Of a stretch of 64,000 nucleotides of DNA, positions 45,515 to 53,337 are shown in pieces. How positions within the stretch are numbered: the stretch's first letter is position 1; every line of letters begins with the position of its first letter. Under the pieces are notes generated by a model, which saw only the letters and a list, made by a program, of their open reading frames with translations, was not told where the DNA came from and did no database searches. The position numbers were made by a program, and so were the translations under genes. The DNA is from Ruminococcus sp. zg-924 (lineage in GTDB: Bacteria > Bacillota > Clostridia > Oscillospirales > Acutalibacteraceae): contig NZ_WNJZ01000012.1 of assembly GCF_024433635.1 (NCBI RefSeq), forward strand, positions 29,691-93,690, in the 5' to 3' direction.

Positions 45515-45836
45515 TAAATATTTTAATTTTTTTGCCTGTTTCCATACAACATTTTATAACGTGTTGTGTTCCTCTTGATTTACCGTCCCAAAAAGCAAGA
45601 ATCATATCAGAATAGTCAATTATCTGTATATTCCTCTTTAGCGGTGCGCTTCTTCCGTATGATTTATAGTCGGGTAAAAATTCTGTATATTTTATCTTAT
45701 TTTTAGTAGCGTATTTTTTGGCACAGCTATCAATGCCAATAGCACCTCCGGACACAATTTCATCTGTATTATGCGGAAGATAATCCTGTAAATTGTTTAC
45801 TGTTAGAGTTCTTGAACCTATTACTGCAACTTTCAT
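45504..45836 (-). CDS. SLOG-type (YspA/DUF2493-like) nucleotide-binding protein
   Basis: The 110-aa protein begins MKVAVIGSRTL and has SGGAIGIDSCAKKYA, GRSAPLKRNIQIIDYSDMILAFWDGKSRGT: the pattern of the YspA/DUF2493 part of the SLOG superfamily. SLOG folds bind nucleotides or related small molecules and occur in signalling and defence systems. The RBS is ggtgat, 4-5 bp from the ATG. It is divergent from an XRE regulator and AT-richer than its neighbours. The pair lies between two copies of a 34-bp repeat, which suggests later insertion. Confidence 0.85.
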   Translation of the reverse strand: MKVAVIGSRTLTVNNLQDYLPHNTDEIVSGGAIGIDSCAKKYATKNKIKYTEFLPDYKSYGRSAPLKRNIQIIDYSDMILAFWDGKSRGTQHVIKCCMETGKKIKIFKKR

Positions 45837-45840
45837 ATAA

Positions 45841-45905
45841 TCACCAAGTATATCTTAGAACAATATAATCTAAATGTCAATAGAATAAGCTGTTCTTGAT
45901 ATACT
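45841..45905. promoter_or_regulatory. divergent promoter region with an inverted repeat
   Basis: On the minus strand TTGACA (45880-45875), 17 bp, TAAGAT (45857-45852) drives the SLOG gene. The sequences agtatatcnnagaac (left) and gttcttgatatact (right) are inverted copies around the promoter, and aatcacca / tggtgatt repeat further out. The right copy covers a likely TATACT -10 of the XRE gene. The XRE protein is the obvious candidate binder. Confidence 0.65.
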
Positions 45906-45921
45906 AATTTTGGTGATTGCC

Positions 45922-46137
45922 TTGAAATATAAAAGAATTCGTGATTTGCGTGAAGACCACGATTATACCCAGTCGCAAATAGGGAAAATGATTAATATAA
46001 CACAAAGAAATTATGCGTATTATGAATCCGGCGAGCATATTATACCGCCGCATATTCTCTCGGCTTTAGCTGACGTTTATGATGTGAGCGTTGACTATAT
46101 TCTTGAGAGAACAGACAATCCTGAAATCAATAAATAA
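45922..46137 (+). CDS. XRE-family regulator, 71 aa
   Basis: I choose the TTG at 45922, 4-5 bp after ggtgat, giving MKYKRIRDLRED; starts further up lie on the RBS. The product is a single Cro/CI helix-turn-helix (DYTQSQIGKMINITQRNYAYYESGEHIIPPHILSAL) with the usual end VDYILERTD. It is divergent from the SLOG gene and probably controls both through the shared inverted repeat. Its stop codon is the first three bases of repeat copy 2. Confidence 0.85.
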   Translation: MKYKRIRDLREDHDYTQSQIGKMINITQRNYAYYESGEHIIPPHILSALADVYDVSVDYILERTDNPEINK

Positions 46138-46168
46138 CCGTTCTGTATCATGAGTACAGGGCGGTTAT
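46135..46168 (+). repeat. copy 2 of the 34-bp direct repeat (terminator hairpin)
   Basis: It matches 45474-45507 at 33 of 34 positions, in the same orientation. It forms the same hairpin and is followed by TTTTGCTTTG. Confidence 0.9.
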
Positions 46169-46177
46169 TTTGCTTTG

Positions 46178-46222
46178 AAAACAACAAGGACCGTACTTGC
46201 GTACAGCCCCTGTTGTTTTTTT
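46178..46222. terminator. bidirectional terminator between the XRE gene and hydA
   Basis: aaaacaaca pairs with tgttgtttt; an inner stem gtac / gtac is possible. The plus side ends in seven T, the minus side in TTTT. Confidence 0.8.
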
Positions 46223-46239
46223 ATTCTATCAAACTTGAA

Positions 46240-47982
46240 TTAGAATTTCTTTCTTGCAACATATGTTGTGTGCAGAATCTCGTGCGCCTTGTGACTGCCC
46301 GGCTTTTCGAGGAATTCCTCGTAAACCTGCTTAATAATCGGGCTGTCGTGTGACTTTCTAAGCGGAAGATTAGCGTCCTCATCATAAAGAGCCTTTGCAC
46401 GCTCTGCCTTAAGGTCTGTAAAGTTGCGAACGCTTGCCGGCTGAATTGGCTGACCGCCGCCGTTTACACAGCCGCCGGGACAGCACATAATCTCAATAAA
46501 CTGATAGTCAGCCTCGCCTGATTTAACCTTGTCAAGAATTTTAGCTGCATTCTTAAGTCCGCTTGCTACCGCAACCTTAACCTCAAGACCTGCAACATTG
46601 TAAGAAGCCTCCTTGATGCCGTCTGTGCCTCTGACCTCTTTATAATCAACCTCATCAAGTGACTGACCTGTGAGAGTGTCGGCAGCTGTACGCAGAGCAG
46701 CCTCCATAACGCCGCCTGTTGCGCCGAAAATAGCCGCAGCACCTGTTGTTATGCCAAGAGCAGGGTCGAAGTCACTGTCAGGAAGCTTTGTGAACTGAAT
46801 CTGCTGTGCCTTAATCATCTTTGCAAGCTCTCTTGTTGTAAGAGCAATGTCAACGTCAGGAACACCTGCGGCGTTCTGGTCGTCACGGTTAACCTCGAAT
46901 TTCTTAGCTGTGCAGGGCATAATTGAAACTACCACAATATTTGCAGGGTCAATGCCCTCTTTCTGAGCGTAGTAGGTCTTTATCATAGCGCCTGTCATCT
47001 GCTGAGGTGACTTGCAGCTTGAAAGGTTTGGCAAAAGCTCAGGATAATAATATTCGCAGAACTTAACCCAGCCTGGCGAGCAGGAGGTAATCATCGGCAG
47101 AGTGCCGCCGTTTTGAACTCTTTCAATAAACTCGTTAGCCTCTTCCATAATTGTGAGGTCAGCGCCGAAGTCGGTGTCAAACACCTTATCAAAGCCGAGC
47201 ATCTTAAGCGCAGTAACCATCTTGCCCTTTACGTTTGTGCCAATAGGCATATCGAAGCACTCGCCAAGTGTTGCTCTGATAGCCGGAGCTGTCTGAACGA
47301 CAACATACTTTTCGGGGTCGTCCAATGCGTCGAACACAAGCTGAGTCTGATCCTTTTCAACAAGCGCACCTGTCGGGCAAACAGCAGTACACTGACCGCA
47401 GGATACACAGGAGGTACTGTTCAAATCTGTGTTGAAATAACAGCCAATTTCAGTGTCAAAGCCACGGTTGTTTGCGCCGATTACGCCTACAAACTGATCA
47501 TTGCAGGCTGCAACACAGCGGCGGCAAAGAACGCACTTGCTGTTGTTTCTGATAAGGTGAGGTGTAGAATCATCATACTTCACCTTCGGGTTGTCGCCGT
47601 CAAAGCGGCATTCGTCCTCAACGCCGAACTCATAGCACATTTTCTGAAGCTCACAAGAGCCGCTGCGAGGACAGGACAGGCACTTTCTTTCGTGGTTTGA
47701 GAGAATAAGCTCAAGAGTAGTTCTTCTTGAATCCTGAACCTTCTTTGTATTAGTGAAAATCTCTGTGCCCTCACGCTCTATCGGGTAAACGCACGAAGCA
47801 ACAAGGCTTCTTGCGCCCTTAACCTCGGCAACGCACATACGGCAGGCGCCGATTTCATTTATATCCTTTAAAAAGCAGAGTGTGGGGATATTGATGCCAA
47901 CCTGAGCGGCTGCCTCTAAAATAGTTGTTCCCTTTTCAACGCTTAAGGGGATATTGTTAATTTTAATGTTTATCATTTCCAT
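46240..47982 (-). CDS. hydA: [FeFe] hydrogenase, catalytic subunit (HydA of a HydABC-type complex)
   Basis: The 580-aa protein has the modular layout: a plant-type [2Fe-2S] domain (C36, C47, C50, C64), a His-ligated cluster (HERKCLSCPRSGSC), two [4Fe-4S] clusters (CVLCRRCVAAC and CVSCGQCTAVC), then the H-cluster domain with ITSCSPGW (C301-S302), MPCTAKKFE and EIMCCPGGCVNGGG. It makes or uses H2. In the first motif one of the two Cys of the usual TSCCP is Ser. With HydB and HydC next door the complex is probably an NAD- and ferredoxin-using bifurcating enzyme. RBS ggag. It is the last gene of the operon. Confidence 0.96.
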   Translation of the reverse strand: MEMINIKINNIPLSVEKGTTILEAAAQVGINIPTLCFLKDINEIGACRMCVAEVKGARSLVASCVYPIEREGTEIFTNTKKVQDSRRTTLELILSNHERKCLSCPRSGSCELQKMCYEFGVEDECRFDGDNPKVKYDDSTPHLIRNNSKCVLCRRCVAACNDQFVGVIGANNRGFDTEIGCYFNTDLNSTSCVSCGQCTAVCPTGALVEKDQTQLVFDALDDPEKYVVVQTAPAIRATLGECFDMPIGTNVKGKMVTALKMLGFDKVFDTDFGADLTIMEEANEFIERVQNGGTLPMITSCSPGWVKFCEYYYPELLPNLSSCKSPQQMTGAMIKTYYAQKEGIDPANIVVVSIMPCTAKKFEVNRDDQNAAGVPDVDIALTTRELAKMIKAQQIQFTKLPDSDFDPALGITTGAAAIFGATGGVMEAALRTAADTLTGQSLDEVDYKEVRGTDGIKEASYNVAGLEVKVAVASGLKNAAKILDKVKSGEADYQFIEIMCCPGGCVNGGGQPIQPASVRNFTDLKAERAKALYDEDANLPLRKSHDSPIIKQVYEEFLEKPGSHKAHEILHTTYVARKKF

Positions 47983-47999
47983 TTTGCCACACTCCTCTC

Positions 48000-49787
48000 T
48001 TAACCCTTTACAATTGCGCCAAACTTACATTTTTCCATACAAGCGCCACACTTAATGCACTTAGTTGCGTCAATCTTGTGCGGCTCCTTAACCTTGCCGC
48101 TGATAGCGCCAACAGGACAAACTCTTGCGCAGGCTGTGCAGCCACGACACTTGTCCTCAACAACACTGTACTGTAACAGCTTCTTACATACGCCGGCAGG
48201 GCATTTCTTGTCCTTAACGTGTGCAACATACTCGTCACGGAAGAAGTGAAGTGTTGACAGAACAGGGTTAGGAGCAGTCTGGCCAAGTCCGCAAAGTGCG
48301 TTTTCCTTTATGTAGTAGCACAGCTTCTCCATCTTGTCGAGGTCCTCCATCGTGCCGTTGCCCGATGTAATCTTTTCAAGCATTTCAAGAAGTCTTTTTG
48401 TGCCGATTCTGCAAGGCGTACATTTGCCGCAGCTCTCGTCAACAGTGAACTCAAGGAAGAACTTTGCAATATCAACCATACAGGTTGTTTCGTCCATTAC
48501 AATAAGTCCGCCGCTGCCCATCATTGAGCCAATGGAAATAAGGTTGTCGTAATCAATCGGAACGTCGAAGTGCTCGGCAGGAATACAGCCGCCCGACGGA
48601 CCACCGGTCTGAGCAGCCTTGAACTTCTTGCCGTTCGGAACGCCGCCGCCGATTTCGTCAACGATCTCACGCAGGGTTGTACCCATAGGAACCTCAACAA
48701 GGCCTGTGTGTGCAATCTTGCCGCCGAGAGCGAATACCTTTGTGCCCTTAGACTTCTCTGTGCCAACGCTGTTAAACCAATCGGCACCCTTTAATATAAT
48801 CTGACAGATATTTGCGTATGTTTCTACGTTGTTAAGAATTGTAGGCTTTTGGAACAGACCCTTAACAGCAGGGAACGGCGGACGAGGTCTCGGCTCGCCT
48901 CTGTTGCCCTCAATTGAAGTCATAAGTGCTGTTTCCTCGCCGCATACAAATGCGCCTGCGCCAAGTCTTAGCTGAACGTCAAAGCTGAAATCTGTGCCGA
49001 AAATGTTGTTGCCCAAAAGTCCGTATTCGTGAGCCTGATTAATAGCGATGCGGAGTCTTTCAACAGCTATCGGGTATTCTGCACGAACATAAATATAGCC
49101 CTGTGTAGAGCCGATTGCATAACCTGCAATAGCCATAGCCTCAAGAACTGTGTGCGGGTCGCCCTCAAGAATAGAGCGGTCCATAAATGCGCCCGGGTCA
49201 CCCTCGTCGGCGTTACAGCAAACATACTTCTGGTCAGCCTGCTGAGCTGCTGCAAAGCTCCACTTAAGTCCTGTCGGGAAGCCGCCGCCGCCTCTGCCAC
49301 GAAGACCTGATGCCTTTATCTCGTCAATAACCTGCTCCGGAGTCATGCTTGTAAGCACCTTTTCAAGTGCCTTGTAGCCGTCCATTGCAATATATTCGTC
49401 TATACATTCCGGATTGATAACGCCGCAGTTTCTCAGCGCTGTTCTCTGCTGCTTTGCATAGAACGGAGTATCGTTGAGCGATTTAATGTTGTCACCGTCA
49501 ACTGTCTCCTGATACAGAAGTCTTGTTACAATTCTGCCCTTGAGCAAATGCTCTTCAACAATTTCAGGAATATCCTCAACCTTAACCATGCTGTAAAAGC
49601 TGCCCTCAGGGTAAACTATCATAATTGGGCCTAAAGCGCAAAGTCCGAAGCAGCCTGTTTTAATAACCTCTACCTCTTTTTCAAGACCTTTTGCCTTAAT
49701 TTCTCTTTCAAGAGCCTTAATAATCTCTCCGCTGTTTGAGGAGGTACAACCGGTACCGCCGCATACAAGCACATTGGAACGATACAT
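48000..49787 (-). CDS. hydB: hydrogenase subunit HydB (NuoF-like, FMN and Fe-S)
   Basis: The 595-aa protein has an N-terminal thioredoxin-like [2Fe-2S] domain (VLVCGGTGCTSS, then KTGCFGLCALGP), the NuoF core with the FMN/NAD loop GLRGRGGGGFPTGLKW, the cluster motif SCGKCTPCRIGT, and two C-terminal [4Fe-4S] clusters (CRGCTACARVC and CIKCGACMEKC). It is the flavin subunit where NADH is oxidised or made and where electron bifurcation is thought to occur. hydA follows after 17 bp. RBS aaggaggaag. Confidence 0.96.
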   Translation of the reverse strand: MYRSNVLVCGGTGCTSSNSGEIIKALEREIKAKGLEKEVEVIKTGCFGLCALGPIMIVYPEGSFYSMVKVEDIPEIVEEHLLKGRIVTRLLYQETVDGDNIKSLNDTPFYAKQQRTALRNCGVINPECIDEYIAMDGYKALEKVLTSMTPEQVIDEIKASGLRGRGGGGFPTGLKWSFAAAQQADQKYVCCNADEGDPGAFMDRSILEGDPHTVLEAMAIAGYAIGSTQGYIYVRAEYPIAVERLRIAINQAHEYGLLGNNIFGTDFSFDVQLRLGAGAFVCGEETALMTSIEGNRGEPRPRPPFPAVKGLFQKPTILNNVETYANICQIILKGADWFNSVGTEKSKGTKVFALGGKIAHTGLVEVPMGTTLREIVDEIGGGVPNGKKFKAAQTGGPSGGCIPAEHFDVPIDYDNLISIGSMMGSGGLIVMDETTCMVDIAKFFLEFTVDESCGKCTPCRIGTKRLLEMLEKITSGNGTMEDLDKMEKLCYYIKENALCGLGQTAPNPVLSTLHFFRDEYVAHVKDKKCPAGVCKKLLQYSVVEDKCRGCTACARVCPVGAISGKVKEPHKIDATKCIKCGACMEKCKFGAIVKG

Positions 49788-49803
49788 TTATCTTCCTCCT
49801 TCA

Positions 49804-50169
49804 TCAGTTAGCGCCGATTGTATACTCATCGACGGCTTTGTTGTTTACTATATGCTCCTCAATAACACGCACTGCTTTTTCCGGCGTCATATCAACATAT
49901 GTCACCTTGTCCTGTCCGGGGAACTGAACCTCAACTATCGGTTCGTTTTGGCAAAGACCGATACAGCCCATTGCGGTTATCGTAACATTTTCAAGCTTTC
50001 TCTTCTCAGCTTCCTCAACAATTGTGTTCAGAACCTCTCTTGCTCCGGCGTTAATGCCGCAGGTTGCAAGACCGACCTTTATTGAAATATTATCGGGGCT
50101 TTCGTGTCTTAAATTGAGCTGAAGCCTTGTGTTTTCTCTTATAGCCTGCAAATCAGCCATTGATTTCAT
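49804..50169 (-). CDS. thioredoxin-like [2Fe-2S] ferredoxin of the hydrogenase operon
   Basis: The start is the ATG at 50169, 6 bp after ggaggtg and overlapping the end of the ATPase-like gene; a longer start runs further into that gene. The 121-aa product has the four-Cys pattern of the thioredoxin-like [2Fe-2S] fold (ATCGINAGA, then MGCIGLC), the same fold as the N-terminal part of HydB and the NuoE subunit. It probably carries electrons within the complex. Such small genes are common between hydC and hydB in clostridial operons. Confidence 0.9.
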   Translation of the reverse strand: MKSMADLQAIRENTRLQLNLRHESPDNISIKVGLATCGINAGAREVLNTIVEEAEKRKLENVTITAMGCIGLCQNEPIVEVQFPGQDKVTYVDMTPEKAVRVIEEHIVNNKAVDEYTIGAN

Positions 50170-50701
50170 TAACTGCACCTCCAAAAATAATCTGTGTTTG
50201 AGTATCTAAATATTCTCTTGTCCATTTTGCCGCCTGCGGGCAGTTTGGCGCATCATTTACCGCCGCCTTTATCTGCTCGGTATCAAGCACAAGCTCCCTG
50301 TCGCCGCTTATTCGCCTGAAGATAAAATCGACAGACGGGTGGCAAAATGTAAGAAGTCTTACCGTTTTGTTAATATCCCCCAATACGGGAGAGCCGTTTT
50401 TGTAAAATTTCGCTTCAACCCTTGTTCCTTTGTCCTTTTGCGAATGAATTATTACTTCGCCGCCCGATTTTTCGGCTGACGCCTTCAGCATCGGCAGTCC
50501 GTTTCCTCTGTTATCACCCTTGGTTGAATACTGTGTATTCAATGCAAGGCTTATCTCTTTTTCGCTCATACCGCACCCATCATCAGCAACGGATATGTCA
50601 TAGCGGTCGGGGTGTTCATAAACTGTGATTTCAATGTTATGTGCGCCCGAATCAACAGAGTTTTCGGCAAGGTCAAGAACAAAAAGTGAAAGCTCGTTCA
50701 T
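50153..50701 (-). CDS. GHKL ATPase-like (histidine-kinase ATPase fold) protein of the hydrogenase operon
   Basis: The 182-aa protein has a HATPase_c domain with N box DLAENSVDSGA, G1 box ADDGCGMS and G2 box NRGNGLPMLKASAE, and no dimerisation or phosphoacceptor part. Its C-terminal 70 residues are unrelated to kinases. Stand-alone GHKL proteins act as anti-sigma factors or chaperone-like parts. Its place inside the operon is conserved in clostridial hydrogenase loci, but I know of no proven role. It overlaps hydC by 1 bp (TAATG) and the ferredoxin gene by 17 bp. Confidence 0.88.
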   Translation of the reverse strand: MNELSLFVLDLAENSVDSGAHNIEITVYEHPDRYDISVADDGCGMSEKEISLALNTQYSTKGDNRGNGLPMLKASAEKSGGEVIIHSQKDKGTRVEAKFYKNGSPVLGDINKTVRLLTFCHPSVDFIFRRISGDRELVLDTEQIKAAVNDAPNCPQAAKWTREYLDTQTQIIFGGAVNEING

Positions 50702-51195
50702 TAATTGTACTTATCGAGAATTTCAGAAATATCCTCCGGTACAAGTCTGCCGTAAACCTCGTCATTAACGGTCAGAACAGGTGCAAGACCGCAGGCACCG
50801 ATACAGCGGCAGGCTGTAAGAGAGAACTTGCCGTCCTCTGTACATTCCTCAGGTCCTATGCCAAGCTTCTTTGTTATCTCGTCAATCAGCTTTCCTGAGC
50901 CTTTAACATAGCACGCAGTACCAAGACATACAGAGATGTTGTACTTGCCCTTAGGAGTGAGGGAGAACTGCGAATAGAAGGTTGAAACGCCGTAAACCTC
51001 TTCAACAGGAACGCCCAAACCCTCTGCAATAATAATCTGAACCTCACGGGGCAGATAGCCGTAAACCTCCTGCGCCTCCTGCAAAACAGGCATAATAGCG
51101 CCGGGGTCGTCTTTATGCTTTTCAATAATTTTCTTAAGCTCCGCCTCCTGCTCAGGCGTGCCGTTGAAAGGAATTGTGCTTATCTTTTTTTGCAT
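50701..51195 (-). CDS. hydC: hydrogenase subunit HydC (NuoE-like)
   Basis: The 164-aa protein is a NuoE-type thioredoxin-like [2Fe-2S] subunit: GVSTFYSQFSLTPKGKYNISVCLGTACYVKG and LTACRCIGACGLAPV give the four Cys. It passes electrons between HydB and the hydrogenase subunit. First gene of the five-gene operon hydC - GHKL - ferredoxin - hydB - hydA, all overlapping or closely spaced. The RBS is a perfect aaggagg. Confidence 0.95.
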   Translation of the reverse strand: MQKKISTIPFNGTPEQEAELKKIIEKHKDDPGAIMPVLQEAQEVYGYLPREVQIIIAEGLGVPVEEVYGVSTFYSQFSLTPKGKYNISVCLGTACYVKGSGKLIDEITKKLGIGPEECTEDGKFSLTACRCIGACGLAPVLTVNDEVYGRLVPEDISEILDKYN

Positions 51196-51224
51196 CTTAG
51201 CTCCTCCTTGCGGTTAATTCAGTT

Positions 51225-51256
51225 GCTATATAGCGCTATATACAAGTATATATAGC
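51225..51256. promoter_or_regulatory. palindromic cluster in the hydrogenase leader
   Basis: TATATAGCGCTATATA (51227-51242) is a perfect 16-bp palindrome; GCTATATA at 51225 and TATATAGC at 51249 make a larger inverted repeat. It starts 30 bp upstream of hydC. A regulator site or a leader hairpin is likely. It does not match the Rex consensus. Confidence 0.7.
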
Positions 51257-51347
51257 ACCCATATGAAATAATCATACTACAACAGCCCAAAAATGTCTAT
51301 GATTAATTTGATAAATTTTGTAGAAAAATTTCATATTATGAAAGTTT

Positions 51348-51376
51348 AACATAATAATAGGTGTATTTTTAGTCAA
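51348..51376 (-). promoter_or_regulatory. candidate promoter of the hydrogenase operon
   Basis: On the minus strand TTGACT (51376-51371), 17 bp, TATGTT (51353-51348). It would leave a leader of about 150 nt that contains the palindromic cluster. Confidence 0.55.
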
Positions 51377-51487
51377 TTTTGCGGCGGCATATTTATGTAT
51401 AATAACAATAAAAATCGAAAAAATTTGCATATTGCACTACAACAGCCTCTTGTTATTGTAACTATCTACAAAAATGTACTTAAGTTA

Positions 51488-51515
51488 TTGCAATAATTAT
51501 AAATTGTTGTATAAT
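51488..51515 (+). promoter_or_regulatory. promoter of the symporter-ligase operon
   Basis: TTGCAA (51488-51493), 16 bp, TATAAT (51510-51515). Confidence 0.72.
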
Positions 51516-51526
51516 TTAATCGTTTC

Positions 51527-51555
51527 AAGCTTTAAAGCTTAGGCGCTTTAAAGCG
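51527..51555. promoter_or_regulatory. two tandem palindromes in the symporter leader
   Basis: AAGCTTTAAAGCTT (51527-51540) and CGCTTTAAAGCG (51544-51555) are perfect palindromes with the same core GCTTTAAAGC, 16 bp centre to centre. They lie about 12 bp downstream of the -10 box, where a repressor would block transcription. Confidence 0.65.
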
Positions 51556-51667
51556 ATAAAGTATAGTGACGGTGATAATACTGAATTTCTAATTCTGATT
51601 ATTCATTATGCATTATTCAATTATTCATTTGTTGCCGTTTGCGACAAGAAACAGGAGGTAGAACCCT

Positions 51668-53248
51668 ATGGTTATGTGGCTTACACTAATTCTTTATTTG
51701 CTTGCAATGGTTGCTATCGGCGTTTACTGCCGTAGAAGAACAACCAACGTAAGCGAATTTGTACTTGGCGGACGAAATGTCGGCGGCTGGATGACAGCCT
51801 TTGCATACGGTACATCATACTTTTCCGCTGTTATATTCATTGGTTATGCCGGACAATTCGGCTGGAGCTACGGTGTAGCTTCAACGTGGATAGGTATTGG
51901 CAATGCGGTGATAGGCAGTCTGCTTGCTTGGGCGATTTTAGGTGACCGCACTCGCAGAATGACAAAACAGCTTAATGTATCTACAATGCCGGAATTCTTT
52001 GAAAAGAGATATATGTCAAAGTCGCTTAAGATTGCGGCGGCGCTTATAGTGTTTGTCTTTTTGATTCCGTACACAGCGTCTGTTTACAACGGACTTTCAA
52101 CCCTGTTTGCATCTGCTTTTTCAGGCATTGACTATAATGTGTGGATAATTGTTATGGCACTTCTCACAGCAGTATATGTTATCCTCGGCGGATATATGGC
52201 AACTGCGGTAAATGATTTTATTCAGGGAATTATAATGCTGTTTGGTATTACGGCTGTTATCTTCTGTGCTATTAACAATCAGGGCGGACTTTCGCAGGCT
52301 CTTGAGAATATGTCGCTTATTCCGACGGCAAACGGCGACACAGGCGCATATGCCTCAATCTTCGGACCGGACCCGATTAACCTTATTGCAGTTGTTATTT
52401 TAACATCTCTCGGCACGTGGGGTTTGCCGCAGATGGTTCAGAAGTTCTACGCTATTAAGGATAAAAAGGCTATCAAGAGAGGCACAATTATTTCAACACT
52501 GTTTGCGGTTGTTGTTGCAGGCGGCTCATATTTCCTTGGCGGATTCGGCAGACTTTTCGCAACAGTTACAGGCGAAGAGGGAAAGACAGCTATTTCCGTA
52601 CTTGCTAACGGAAAGCCGGACTTTGACTCAATTGTTCCGGCTATTCTGCAAAGCGCAGTGCCTGATGTTCTGTTCGGTATAGTTGTTGTTCTGGTGCTTT
52701 CGGCTTCAATGTCAACGCTTGCAAGCCTTGTGCTGACGTCAAGCTCAACTCTCACTATTGATATGATTAAGCCGTTTTGCAAAAAGGGTATGAGTGAGAA
52801 AAAGCAGGTTCTTACAATGAGAATCTTCATCGCTGTGTTCCTTATAATCTCGGTTATCATAGCAATTTTCAAGAACGACCTCAACGCTATGGGCATCAAT
52901 ATCAGCGCACTTATGTCAATCTCTTGGGGTGCTCTTGCGGGTGCGTTCCTTGCTCCGTTTTTGTACGGCCTTTTCTCAAAGAAAATTACAAAGGCTTCGG
53001 TCTGGCTCAGCTTTGCAACAGGCGTGCTTTTAACCGTTGTTTCAATGGTACTGTTCAATGTCGGACTCTTCCCGGAGCTTACAAAGTGGGCGGCTTCGCT
53101 TCCGCTTAATCTTGCTTCACCAATAACCTGGGGTGCAATCGCAATGATACTCGGACTTATAGAGGTTCCGATAGCAAGTCTTGTTACAAGAAACAAAAAT
53201 CAAAAGGAAATAGATAAATTATTTGACGAATTCAAACAAACAGTGTAA
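51668..53248 (+). CDS. sodium:solute symporter (SSS family)
   Basis: The 526-aa membrane protein has 13 likely helices and family patterns near the start (EFVLGGRNVGGWMTAFAYGTSYFSAVIFIGYAG) and in the middle (VLVLSASMSTLASLVLTSSS), the latter with the Na2-site serines. The group includes proline, sugar and organic-acid transporters. The next gene, 89 bp on, is a second phenylacetate-CoA ligase, so an aryl or other organic acid is a reasonable guess for the substrate, not proven. RBS caggagg. Upstream palindromes suggest induction by the substrate. Confidence 0.92.
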   Translation: MVMWLTLILYLLAMVAIGVYCRRRTTNVSEFVLGGRNVGGWMTAFAYGTSYFSAVIFIGYAGQFGWSYGVASTWIGIGNAVIGSLLAWAILGDRTRRMTKQLNVSTMPEFFEKRYMSKSLKIAAALIVFVFLIPYTASVYNGLSTLFASAFSGIDYNVWIIVMALLTAVYVILGGYMATAVNDFIQGIIMLFGITAVIFCAINNQGGLSQALENMSLIPTANGDTGAYASIFGPDPINLIAVVILTSLGTWGLPQMVQKFYAIKDKKAIKRGTIISTLFAVVVAGGSYFLGGFGRLFATVTGEEGKTAISVLANGKPDFDSIVPAILQSAVPDVLFGIVVVLVLSASMSTLASLVLTSSSTLTIDMIKPFCKKGMSEKKQVLTMRIFIAVFLIISVIIAIFKNDLNAMGINISALMSISWGALAGAFLAPFLYGLFSKKITKASVWLSFATGVLLTVVSMVLFNVGLFPELTKWAASLPLNLASPITWGAIAMILGLIEVPIASLVTRNKNQKEIDKLFDEFKQTV

Positions 53249-53337
53249 AATAATGTAATATAAGAGAGGCTGCGGAGCGGTAAAGCTTTTCGCAGCCTTG
53301 CTGTGCAGAATAAAGACTAATAAAAAGGAGAATTACA

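Larger units (their letters stand above)
51196..51667. other. intergenic region between divergent hydrogenase and symporter operons
   Basis: The 472 bp hold a palindromic cluster next to hydC (51225-51256), a minus-strand promoter candidate (51348-51376), a plus-strand promoter (51488-51515) and two palindromes in the symporter leader (51527-51555). No gene is seen. The rest is AT-rich with repeated attattcatt runs. Confidence 0.7.

Noticed and set aside
47113..47700. 195-aa open frame on the plus strand inside hydA
   Set aside because: It is antisense to clear Fe-S motifs of the hydrogenase and has no family pattern.
51225..51256. Rex-type redox operator upstream of the hydrogenase operon
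   Set aside because: The sequence is palindromic but lacks the TTGTTAANNNNTTAACAA pattern.
52447..53196. 249-aa open frame on the minus strand inside the symporter gene
   Set aside because: It is a long mirror of a membrane-protein gene; low-order sequence, no RBS.
53267..53298. Terminator between the symporter and paaK copy 2
   Set aside because: The stem aggctgcg / cgcagcct is good but no T tract follows, so I treat the two genes as one operon with an internal hairpin.
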